10,207 nucleotides of DNA from Candidatus Uhrbacteria bacterium RIFOXYB2_FULL_45_11. Lineage in GTDB: Bacteria > Patescibacteriota > Patescibacteriia > UBA9934 > GWF2-40-263. The notes below the pieces were generated by a model, which saw only the letters and a program-made list of their open reading frames with translations, searched no databases and had not been told where the DNA came from. Positions 1-4,812 of the stretch are shown here, piece by piece. Every line of letters starts with the position of its first letter. The first letter of the stretch is position 1. Location: positions 1-10,207 of the forward strand of contig MGFD01000043.1 of NCBI GenBank assembly GCA_001791715.1, read 5' to 3'. Made by a program: the position numbers and the translations under genes.

Positions 1-375
1 GCCGTAACCGTTCGGCTTGGTGCCGCCGATGACGTCGTCGAAGCCGTGCTGCGCAAGGAAGCCCGAGAGCTTCGAATACGTCTGCTGCTCGCCGGGTTCG
101 CGCCAGAGCACACGACCTTCGCTCTCCGCCTTCTCGATCATGGCGACGAATTCGGTGTGTTTGGCACGCGCAATGACTTCGCCTTCTTCATACCAGACGA
201 ACGCCCGCGCTTCGTTGGTGAATTGCTCGCTCCCTTCGTGCTTGCCCTCGAAGTCCATGGCGTGGCTGCGTGCGCAACCAAAGTGGAACAGCGCGTTTGC
301 GAGGTCCGCTTCAGTCAGCTTGCCAGCCTTGATGGCGTGAAGAAGGCCCGTGTAAGAAACGATGAGCTTGCGCAT
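1..375 (-). CDS. Unknown protein, 3' end beyond the window (125 residues visible)
   Basis: An open frame starts at the ATG at 375-373 and stays open to base 1, so the C-terminus lies outside the window. The start is supported by GAGG on the coding strand at 385-382, six bases upstream. The protein begins MRKLIVSYTGLL and contains HFGCARSHAMDFEG (about residues 31-44) and FVWYEEGEVIARAKH (about 58-72). There is no signal peptide or membrane segment, so it is probably cytoplasmic. I do not recognise the family. It is the last visible gene of the minus-strand array and follows the boxA-like element at 466-570. The coding sequence is GC-rich like the rest of the array. The plus-strand frames over this stretch lack a ribosome binding site and look like shadows. 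Confidence 0.7.
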   Translation of the reverse strand, partial: MRKLIVSYTGLLHAIKAGKLTEADLANALFHFGCARSHAMDFEGKHEGSEQFTNEARAFVWYEEGEVIARAKHTEFVAMIEKAESEGRVLWREPGEQQTYSKLSGFLAQHGFDDVIGGTKPNGYG

Positions 376-465
376 TAGTAACCTCGTGCCCCGCGAATCG
401 CCGGGCGTATGTGAGTTGTCTTTCGGAACCAGACTCAGTCCGTCCACCACATTCACGAGAGACGT

Positions 466-570
466 GAGGTGATGTTCAGAGTCGAGTCCTGATCCGTTGG
501 AGTTCCATTGGATCAGGCAAGACGGTTTTCAAAGAGCTATGTCTCTCATTCGCGCGAAGCTAGGTGAGAG
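466..570 (-). repeat. Intergenic structured repeat, copy A (boxA-like element)
   Basis: On the coding strand this copy starts 14 bases after the stop of the 299-aa gene. Stem 1 (570-543) has CTCTCA pairing with TGAGAG around a TTCGCGCG-type loop. The boxA-like GCTCTTTGAAAA lies at 537-526, and GTCTTG follows. Stem 3 pairs CCTGATCC (517-510) with GGATCAGG (495-488). The tail ACTCGACTCTGAACATCACC ends near 468. The optional GC hairpin of copies B and D is missing. The boxA match is to the known NusB/S10 recognition sequence of rRNA leaders and lambda nut sites; its function here is inferred. Confidence 0.75.
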
Positions 571-584
571 GGGGGTTGAAGGAA

Positions 585-1484
585 CTAGGCGGCGGCTTGT
601 TGCCAGGCCCACTCTTCGTCTTTCGTAAAATCGATGTCGTCGTCGACGTCGTCGGCCCACACGGGACCGTCTTCGCTGTGGCACCAGTATCCGTAATTGT
701 AACGCCATTCGAGATCATCGAGCAGATCGGCTTCAAAATACCTATCTGCTTCTCTCGCTTCGTCCATCAAGAACAGATTGGAGAGGGCTTGCTCGAGCAC
801 CTGTGCCCACACCTCGTCTTCTCGCTTCCATGCAAGATATGTGGCGCACGCTTCGTCGACGATCGACCACGGAACGTGGACGGTCTCTTCGTGGCGACCC
901 CACTGAGCTCCGGCTCGCTTGACGCGTCCGGAGTTCTTCCATGTGTGGGAGGTTCGAACGCGAGCGAGCCAGTGCCGATTCTCGTCGTTCTTCGTGTCGC
1001 GCGCTTGGAATCGCGCGATCTTCTCCTCGCCGTCGGGGTTCGACTCGAGGTGAACTTGACCAAGCGGTTCCTCCATCGTGTACCTCTCGAGTTTCTCTGG
1101 TAGAGAACCGAGTTTTTGTTCACGCACTTGGCGTAGCATCCAAAACGAATGCGTTCCAATATGCATGTCTTTGATCTCTTTCTCTAGCTGTTTTATTTTT
1201 CTCTTTTTATTGTCCACGTACCGCCCACCGCAGGGTGGATTTGCGAACACGAGGTCGGGACCCTCGTCGAAGTCATTTTCATCGCGATCTGCCCAGCAGA
1301 TCTCGATCCCACGTCCGGGCTTCCTCGGCGCGCCGCTCACCTTGAGTGTGCGCATGAAGCGGTCGTTTTCGGCCTGGTCGAAGTTGCTGTTCGCGACACG
1401 CGGGCCCACGCCGACGAGGTTGTCGAAGCGGCGCGTGCCGGTGAGCCCCTTGCGACCAGTGCGAGACTTTCCAAAAGTTAACAT
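585..1484 (-). CDS. Unknown 299-aa protein of the minus-strand array
   Basis: The start at 1484 is fixed by GAGGAG on the coding strand at 1494-1489, four bases upstream. The protein begins MLTFGKSRTGRKG and has no signal peptide or membrane helix. It contains DLVFANPPCGGRY (about residues 77-89), then a Lys/Glu-rich stretch KKRKIKQLEKEIKD (about 93-106) that could form a short coiled coil. The second half is rich in Trp, and the C-terminus is strongly acidic (ADDVDDDIDF) before ending in QQAAA. NPPC recalls motif IV (NPPY) of N6-adenine methyltransferases, but I see no S-adenosylmethionine-binding motif, so I do not assign that function. Its 5' gap is the only one in the array without a boxA-like sequence. 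Confidence 0.75.
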   Translation of the reverse strand: MLTFGKSRTGRKGLTGTRRFDNLVGVGPRVANSNFDQAENDRFMRTLKVSGAPRKPGRGIEICWADRDENDFDEGPDLVFANPPCGGRYVDNKKRKIKQLEKEIKDMHIGTHSFWMLRQVREQKLGSLPEKLERYTMEEPLGQVHLESNPDGEEKIARFQARDTKNDENRHWLARVRTSHTWKNSGRVKRAGAQWGRHEETVHVPWSIVDEACATYLAWKREDEVWAQVLEQALSNLFLMDEAREADRYFEADLLDDLEWRYNYGYWCHSEDGPVWADDVDDDIDFTKDEEWAWQQAAA

Positions 1485-1502
1485 GCTTCTCCTCTATGCC
1501 GA

Positions 1503-1630
1503 CCCAAACTTGGGCGGGCGTTTTTGTACTTTCTTAGATCACCACCCCGCAGACAACGGGGAGAGTCTCTAGAAAAGCCACGTCGTTCGCGAACGACATG
1601 GAAGGCTCAATCAACTTCTGGAATTTCCAG
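1503..1630 (-). other. Palindrome-rich intergenic region without boxA
   Basis: The gap between the MopE-like lipoprotein gene and the 299-aa gene holds four compact palindromes: CTGGAATTTCCAG (1618-1630), a 24-base near-perfect palindrome centred on TTCGCGAA (1578-1601), CCCCG..CGGGG with a 7-base loop (1545-1561), and CCCAAACTTGGG (1503-1514). No GCTCTTTGA sequence is present. Its end nearest the next gene, AAGAAAGTACAAAAACG on the coding strand, resembles the TAGAAAGTTTACAAAAAAA leader of the lipoprotein gene. It may therefore be a diverged or rebuilt version of the array element. The CCCCG hairpin could act as a weak terminator or as a processing site. Confidence 0.5.
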
Positions 1631-1663
1631 TAGGTGATTAAGCGAGTTTGATGAGAGAAAGAA

Positions 1664-2938
1664 CTAGAGTTTCAGCATGGCTGCGCACATCAGTGGCTGT
1701 GAGTAGCCGGAGCCACCATATGGAATGGGGCTTTGGATCATGACCAGGTCGTTCGCCATGAGCGTTTCGATCTGATCGTTCACCTTGGTCCACACACCGT
1801 CTTTGATGATGTACACATCCGGAAGCGTCAGTTGCATTGCGATCTTGTCGATCACAGTGCCACTGCACAGTTTCCATTTGCCGGGATACTCGTTTGCATT
1901 GAAGCTCACGAATTTCTTGGTCAAGTCTAGGTCGATCGCCACGAAGGTGTCGTGGACGAACGAGGCTCCAGACCAGTCCGAGTAGGACTTACTTTTGGAG
2001 AATTCGATCTCCTTAAGCGAGTTGCCGAACTCGTAGATGAAGCCGTCCTTGTACGGCCAATCCGAGGTCGTAGTGCCGAAAACGACGACGAGCTTGTAGC
2101 TATCCTTGGTGACTTCGATGTCCGGGAGGAGTTTGCACTCCGCCGTGCACTTGTTGCACCAATTCGCAAAGCCCGGATTCGACGCCGACTTGCCCGAGTT
2201 CACATACGAGCAATCGCACTCTTCGTCCGTCGCGCCATCGCAGTCGTTGTCTTTGCTGTCGCCGCAGACTTCCGTCTTTGGCGTTCCGGCCGGTTTCGAG
2301 CAAACCGTACCCGAGCCGTCCGCTGTGCAGACGTTGATCGAGTCCGGAACAGCACACTCGCCAATGCCCATCTGGCAGTTGGTACCGATCATGCCGAAGC
2401 TTTCATCGGTGTAGCCGTCGCAGTTGTTGTCCTTGCCGTCGCACAGATCCGCCGTTGTCGGCGAGATGCTGGCGTCCGCGTCGTTGCAGTCCTCGTCGTT
2501 CAACACCAGCCAGGGACCGACGGTTGGAGGAACACAACCGGCTACTACCGGCTTGCCAATATCTCCAAACCCATCGTGGTCGAGATCGACGTACCAGAAC
2601 CGCTCGTTCTCATCGATCTCTCCGTCGCAGTCATCGTCGACGTTGTTGCAGATCTCGATGCCTGGCGTGCACATAGGTTCCGACGTCGGCTCCGGCGTCA
2701 CACACGTGTCGCCGTAGCCATTCTTATCGGTGTCCAAGCACTGGCCGCTGCCCTTGATGCATGCAACGCAGATCGACACACACGTGTCGCCGATCTGTTT
2801 GAAGGAGTCATCGATCGACTCGCAGTCGATCTTGGTCACCTCGACCGTCTGCACCTCGACCACCTTGGTCGGGTGGATATTGGTGGTCTCGCATGCCGTG
2901 AGTGCCAAAAGCGCCAGGAACAAAATTTCGATCTTCAT
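1664..2938 (-). CDS. Lipoprotein with MopE-type Asp-rich metal-binding repeats
   Basis: This 424-aa protein starts at 2938, five bases after GGAGG (2948-2944). The frame stays open upstream to 3091, but that part only translates repeat B. Residues 1-16 form a lipoprotein signal peptide, MKIEILFLALLALTAC, with lipobox LTAC and lipidation expected at Cys16. A Val/Thr-rich spacer and a Cys-rich part follow. There are then three copies of a C-N/D-x-x-D-D/N-D-CDG-x-x-D-E motif (NNVDDDCDGEIDE, GKDNNCDGYTDE, DSKDNDCDGATDE), with a YVDLDHDGFGD loop after the first. This matches the putative metal-binding motif of MopE-type proteins, and the paired Asp residues suggest Ca2+ binding. The C-terminal 170 residues have no motif I recognise. 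It should sit on the outer face of the membrane, perhaps in adhesion or metal binding. Confidence 0.85.
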   Translation of the reverse strand: MKIEILFLALLALTACETTNIHPTKVVEVQTVEVTKIDCESIDDSFKQIGDTCVSICVACIKGSGQCLDTDKNGYGDTCVTPEPTSEPMCTPGIEICNNVDDDCDGEIDENERFWYVDLDHDGFGDIGKPVVAGCVPPTVGPWLVLNDEDCNDADASISPTTADLCDGKDNNCDGYTDESFGMIGTNCQMGIGECAVPDSINVCTADGSGTVCSKPAGTPKTEVCGDSKDNDCDGATDEECDCSYVNSGKSASNPGFANWCNKCTAECKLLPDIEVTKDSYKLVVVFGTTTSDWPYKDGFIYEFGNSLKEIEFSKSKSYSDWSGASFVHDTFVAIDLDLTKKFVSFNANEYPGKWKLCSGTVIDKIAMQLTLPDVYIIKDGVWTKVNDQIETLMANDLVMIQSPIPYGGSGYSQPLMCAAMLKL

Positions 2939-2949
2939 CAGAACCTCCA

Positions 2950-2965
2950 ATCGGCCTCGGCCGAT
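2950..2965 (-). promoter_or_regulatory. GC hairpin directly upstream of the lipoprotein SD
   Basis: ATCGGC-CTCG-GCCGAT forms a 6-7 bp GC-rich hairpin that ends one base before the GGAGG ribosome binding site at 2948-2944 of the lipoprotein gene. On the coding strand an A7 run precedes it. On the plus strand it is followed by CTTTTTTTG, so it also looks like an intrinsic terminator for antisense transcription, although no plus-strand gene lies upstream. It could limit ribosome access or mark a 5' processing site; both are inference. Confidence 0.45.
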
Positions 2966-3020
2966 CTTTTTTTGTAAACTTTCTAACTGACTCAGTTCCA
3001 CCACGATACACATCGCGAAG

Positions 3021-3122
3021 GAAGTCGAGTCTCCCAGTTGTGAAGCAACTGAGAGCAAGACCCGGCAGAGATCGCCGGGGGTATTTTTCAAAGAGCGAAT
3101 CCGTTCAGCGCGCAGCTGTTGG
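3021..3122 (-). repeat. Intergenic structured repeat, copy B (boxA-like element)
   Basis: On the coding strand this copy starts 12 bases after the stop of the 59-aa lipoprotein gene. Stem 1 is degenerate here: only a short CAGC..GCTG hairpin is found, not the CTCTCA..TGAGAG stem. The boxA-like GCTCTTTGAAAAA is at 3096-3084. A GC hairpin follows, CCCGGC-7-GCCGGG (3079-3061), then GTCTTG. Stem 3 pairs CTCTCAGTTG with CAACTGGGAG (3055-3031), then ACTCGACTT. Stem 3 and its flanks are identical to copy D. The following leader (GTGGTGGAACTGAGTC) resembles that after copy A. Confidence 0.75.
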
Positions 3123-3134
3123 GAATGGACGTTT

Positions 3135-3314
3135 TTACATCCAGGGGAACTCCGATGAACATTTGTTCATCGGGATCACCTCAGAGGTGACCTCGAATTC
3201 TTCCCGCCCGTCCAGCGCGAGCGTTGCTGCTCGCTCTGCCTTGTAGCTTTTGTTCTCTTGCGTGCACGCACACGCAAAAATGATGATGGCGACGAACAAA
3301 GCGCAAAACTTCAT
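3135..3314 (-). CDS. Small lipoprotein, 59 aa
   Basis: A short gene with a strong ribosome binding site: GGAGGA lies five bases before the ATG at 3314-3312. The protein begins MKFCALFVAIIIFACAC. This is a classic short lipoprotein signal, with Cys15 (IFAC) or Cys17 as the lipidated residue, followed by a charged part TQENKSYKAERAATLAL. It ends in MNKCSSEFPWM after about 42 mature residues. I recognise no family. It is probably anchored to the outer leaflet of the cytoplasmic membrane. It lies between repeats C and B, and its stop is followed by copy B within 15 bases. Some gene callers would miss it because of its length. Confidence 0.75.
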   Translation of the reverse strand: MKFCALFVAIIIFACACTQENKSYKAERAATLALDGREEFEVTSEVIPMNKCSSEFPWM

Positions 3315-3375
3315 GGTTCCTCCGTGGCGATTTTTTTTACCGCCGCTTGTCTACTCTCGTCGTTCACCACACAGC

Positions 3376-3476
3376 GTGATGCTCGAAGTTGAGCGCTCGA
3401 GGAACCGGGAAGAAGTCCGGGTTCCTCAAGCAGATGTCAAAGAGCAAGTCTCATTCGCCGCGAAGGCTAGGTGAGA
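3376..3476 (-). repeat. Intergenic structured repeat, copy C (boxA-like element)
   Basis: On the coding strand this copy starts 14 bases after the stop of the 37-aa gene. Stem 1 (3476-3449) is TCTCACCTAGCC / GGCGAATGAGA around TTCGC. The boxA-like GCTCTTTGACAT is at 3445-3434 and departs from the others at the second-last A. The GC hairpin is absent. CTGCTTG replaces GTCTTG. Stem 3 (3427-3399) is GAGGAACC / GGTTCCTC, unrelated in sequence to the stem 3 of the other copies but equally well paired. The tail GAGCATCACGC corresponds to GAACATCACC. Confidence 0.72.
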
Positions 3477-3490
3477 GAGAGGGGGGAATG

Positions 3491-3604
3491 TTATTCCGTT
3501 GCGCAAGATGCTTTCTCTTGCTGCATTGTCCATCTTCCTGCGGCGATTCCGCAGAAGAGAGAGACAACGATCGCAACCAGGAGCACTAGAAATGGCTTTC
3601 GCAT
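3491..3604 (-). CDS. Single-helix membrane peptide, 37 aa
   Basis: A 37-codon frame from the ATG at 3604-3602 to a TAA at 3493-3491. The peptide begins MRKPFLVLLVAIVVSLF and carries one hydrophobic helix at about residues 5-23. A polar tail GRWTMQQEKASCATE with one Cys follows. The positive N-terminus suggests the tail is outside the cytoplasm. The helix could be an uncleaved signal anchor. The ribosome binding site is weak: GGAG lies 17 bases upstream and an A-rich run (AAAAAGAAAAAAAATA) fills the gap. It occupies the same position between two repeats as its neighbours, which is the best argument that it is a gene. Family unknown. Confidence 0.6.
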   Translation of the reverse strand: MRKPFLVLLVAIVVSLFCGIAAGRWTMQQEKASCATE

Positions 3605-3680
3605 TATTTTTTTTCTTTTTGCTCCGCGTCATGCGCCGAGCGTTCTCACTCTGCTCTGTGCATCACACGTCCGTCGATCG

Positions 3681-3799
3681 GAGGTGATGTTCAGAGTCGA
3701 GTCTCCCAGTTGTGAAGCAACTGAGAGCAAGACCGACCACGTTGGCCGGGGAAGTTTCAAAGAGCGAGTCTCTCATTCGCCGCGAAGGCTAAGTGAGAG
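3681..3799 (-). repeat. Intergenic structured repeat, copy D (most complete boxA-like element)
   Basis: On the coding strand this copy starts 17 bases after the stop of the 112-aa gene. It has every part. Stem 1 (3799-3770) pairs CTCTCA..GCC with GGC..TGAGAG. ACTCGCTCTTTGAAAC contains the boxA-like core (3765-3754). The GC hairpin is CCGGCC-5-GGTCGG (3749-3733), followed by GTCTTG. Stem 3 is CTCTCAGTTG / CAACTGGGAG (3727-3703). The tail is ACTCGACTCTGAACATCACC (to about 3683). The tail resembles a second, weaker version of the boxA segment, as if the element arose by duplicating a stem-plus-ACTCG unit. Confidence 0.78.
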
Positions 3800-3816
3800 G
3801 GAGGGTGAGTGTTGAG

Positions 3817-4155
3817 CTAGTGGTTTCGCTCAACCCCAACGTATACTCCGTTTTTTTGACAGTAGAACCTCTTCCCGTGTTTGGAAGAGGTCCACTTGGG
3901 ATTGTTCATCCCAAGTTTCTCACAGACTACCTCGTCCTCGAAGGCGAGGATCGCCTTCGCAGTTTCCTTCACCGCCGCCCGGGATCGACACACAAACATT
4001 GTGTCGATCCAAGTGATGCCGGCGATCACTGCCAACATCGCGGCCAGGAGCCCAGCTACAGCAGCTACCCCAAACAATGCGTCATCAATGCGCACATTTG
4101 ACCGCGCCAAGCCTCGCGCGGTTTTGGTCGAGCGCGCAATTACGAAATAGCTCAT
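3817..4155 (-). CDS. Single-span membrane protein, 112 aa, first gene of the array
   Basis: The start at 4155 is chosen because AGGAG (4165-4161) lies five bases upstream. The frame also allows a start at 4203, but that one lacks a ribosome binding site. The protein begins MSYFVIARSTKTARGLARSN, a basic cytoplasmic N-terminus. One long Ala/Leu/Val-rich helix follows at about residues 26-50 (VAAVAGLLAAMLAVIAGI). The outer part of about 60 residues has three Cys in FVCRS, VVCEK and FYCQK. I recognise no family. It is the promoter-proximal gene downstream of the promoter at 4398-4426 and its structured leader, and copy D follows its stop. Confidence 0.72.
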   Translation of the reverse strand: MSYFVIARSTKTARGLARSNVRIDDALFGVAAVAGLLAAMLAVIAGITWIDTMFVCRSRAAVKETAKAILAFEDEVVCEKLGMNNPKWTSSKHGKRFYCQKNGVYVGVERNH

Positions 4156-4201
4156 CGCATCTCCTCTTGCCGACGTCCATGACGCGGGCGGTTTGTCTAA
4201 C

Positions 4202-4256
4202 AAAAAGAACCCATAATTGCTTACTTCAAAAGAGAAATACCCAATTATTGGTTCTT
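4202..4256 (-). terminator. Terminator-like hairpin in the leader of the array
   Basis: On the coding strand, AAGAACCAATAATTG (4256-4242) pairs with CAATTATGGGTTCTT (4219-4205) at 14 of 15 positions across a 22-base loop. The downstream arm runs into a T5 tract (4206-4202). This is the form of an intrinsic terminator, although the long loop and AU-rich part weaken it. It lies between the strong promoter (4398-4426) and the first gene (4155), with no gene upstream on this strand that needs terminating. It is therefore a candidate attenuator, or else the 3' end of a short RNA of about 190 nt. The loop contains CTCTTTTGAAG, similar to boxA. Confidence 0.55.
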
Positions 4257-4318
4257 GTTATTTTGCTACCGCGATTCCTTCTTCGCCCAAAAGGGCTTCG
4301 AAGGATACGTTGGGCCAT
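4226..4318 (-). other. Candidate leader peptide frame, 30 codons
   Basis: ATG at 4318-4316 opens a frame for a very basic peptide, MAQRILRSPFGRRRNRGSKI and a hydrophobic end WVFLF, which stops in the loop of the terminator-like hairpin (TGA at 4228-4226). A ribosome at that stop would cover the upstream terminator arm, the geometry of translation-coupled attenuation. There is no good ribosome binding site: GGGGAG lies about 13 bases upstream. The Arg-rich composition may only come from the repeat-like hairpin it covers. This is listed as a possibility, not as a called gene. Confidence 0.15.
4274..4306. repeat. REP-like hairpin in the array leader
   Basis: An imperfect hairpin, CCTTCTTCGCCC-AAAA-GGGCTTCGAAGG, has a 5 bp outer and a 4 bp inner stem. 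Its ATCCTTCGAAG edge resembles the ATCCTGAGCGA..GAAGG repeats at 6299-6387 and in rnpB. One arm (ATTCCTTCTT on the plus strand, 4274-4283) is exactly complementary to AAGAAGGAAT at 4348-4357 in the same leader, so two mutually exclusive folds are possible. Confidence 0.5.
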
Positions 4319-4397
4319 GATAGCGATGGTCTCTCCCCATAGTTGTAAAGAAGGAATAGGCTCGTTTGACACGATTATTCAATCTAAGCGTGGATAT

Positions 4398-4426
4398 ACT
4401 ATATCACTTTTTGGGGATTTTGTCAA
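4398..4426 (-). promoter_or_regulatory. Sigma70-type promoter of the minus-strand array
   Basis: TTGACA (4426-4421), a 17-base spacer and TATAGT (4403-4398) on the minus strand. The -35 box is perfect and the -10 box differs from TATAAT at one position. Transcription would start near 4391, giving a leader of about 235 nt before the first array gene. It is back to back with the toxin-antitoxin promoter (4536-4564, plus strand), with about 110 bases between the two -35 boxes. Apart from the two promoters, a short 5-bp hairpin with arms TCGCT and AGCGA near 4446-4461 is the only structure I see in that gap. Confidence 0.75.
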
Positions 4427-4535
4427 GGGTTGAGTGATGTATAATCGCTTATTTTAGCGAAAAGTCAGAAATGGCGGAGAAGGCGGATAGGGTTGAAAAG
4501 GCAATGGAAAATAAAAGGAAATAAAATGATCGTCG

Positions 4536-4564
4536 TTGACAAACATCGAGAATGAATATATGAT
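4536..4564 (+). promoter_or_regulatory. Promoter of the toxin-antitoxin operon
   Basis: TTGACA (4536-4541), a 17-base spacer and TATGAT (4559-4564). The start site would be near 4571, leaving only about 17 bases of 5' UTR before the antitoxin ATG. No Shine-Dalgarno sequence fits in it. The -10 box lies inside the operator palindrome, so a bound antitoxin would block RNA polymerase directly. Confidence 0.75.
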
Positions 4565-4587
4565 AATATCATATTAAACTATCATAT
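4558..4587 (+). promoter_or_regulatory. Putative autoregulatory operator of the TA operon
   Basis: ATATGAT-AAT-ATCATAT (4558-4574) is a palindrome with 7-base arms. A third half-site, ATCATAT, follows at 4581-4587 and abuts the start codon. Ribbon-helix-helix antitoxins bind such short AT-rich inverted repeats and repress their own operon. The overlap with the -10 box and the transcription start fits that model. The assignment to this antitoxin is inferred from position. Confidence 0.6.
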
Positions 4588-4809
4588 ATGTCCACACTTT
4601 CCGTTCCGCTCGACGCACAACTTGAGGCGTTTATTGATTCGATGGTCAAATCTGGCCGTTATTCAAATAAAGCTGTGGTTGTAAGACAGGCAATTAAGAA
4701 GATGTCTGAGGATGAGGCGATCGAAGCAGTCATGCAAGGTATGCGTGAACTTCGAGAGGGAAAGATTTTGTCCGGGGATCTTGATGAGCTTGCTAAGCAA
4801 ATAGTTTAA
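4588..4809 (+). CDS. Type II antitoxin, ribbon-helix-helix (ParD/CopG-like)
   Basis: A 73-aa protein. The N-terminal MSTLSVPLDAQLEAFIDSMV gives a beta strand (residues 2-7) that would pair in a dimer and contact DNA, followed by the first helix. SGRYSNKAVVVRQAIKKM (about 22-39) is the turn and second helix typical of ParD-type antitoxins (GRYSN..VVRQA). The remainder, EDEAIEAVMQGMRELREG..LDELAKQIV, is the flexible tail that would wrap the toxin. It lies 3 bases before the toxin gene, the usual antitoxin-first order. It probably represses its own promoter through the palindrome at 4558-4587. No Shine-Dalgarno sequence precedes the ATG. Confidence 0.85.
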   Translation: MSTLSVPLDAQLEAFIDSMVKSGRYSNKAVVVRQAIKKMSEDEAIEAVMQGMRELREGKILSGDLDELAKQIV

Positions 4810-4812
4810 AAT

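Noticed and set aside
585..1484. DNA adenine methyltransferase based on FANPPCGG
   Set aside because: Motif IV would need NPPY/F/W, and no glycine-rich S-adenosylmethionine-binding motif is found.
1952..2977. 341-codon plus-strand frame
   Set aside because: It is antisense to the lipoprotein gene, Arg/Val-rich, with no ribosome binding site; a shadow of GC-rich coding sequence.
2939..3091. Longer N-terminus of the MopE-like lipoprotein
   Set aside because: The extension translates repeat B, while the internal ATG at 2938 has GGAGG and begins a proper lipoprotein signal.
466..3799. Integron cassette array with attC sites
   Set aside because: A structured repeat after each gene is cassette-like, but the copies show no consistent RYYYAAC / GTTRRRY core pairs, and no tyrosine integrase is visible.
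466..3799. rRNA operon leaders
   Set aside because: The boxA match suggested them, but no 16S, 23S or tRNA sequence follows any copy; protein genes with ribosome binding sites do.
466..3799. CRISPR array
   Set aside because: The repeats are over 100 bases, only four in number, separated by genes, and internally variable.
4202..4391. 6S RNA or signal recognition particle RNA
   Set aside because: The length of about 190 nt fits 6S, but the two ends do not pair to enclose a central bubble, and the SRP tetraloop region is absent.
4471..4524. 17-codon plus-strand frame before the antitoxin
   Set aside because: No ribosome binding site, lies upstream of the mapped promoter, and composition is low-complexity Lys/Glu.
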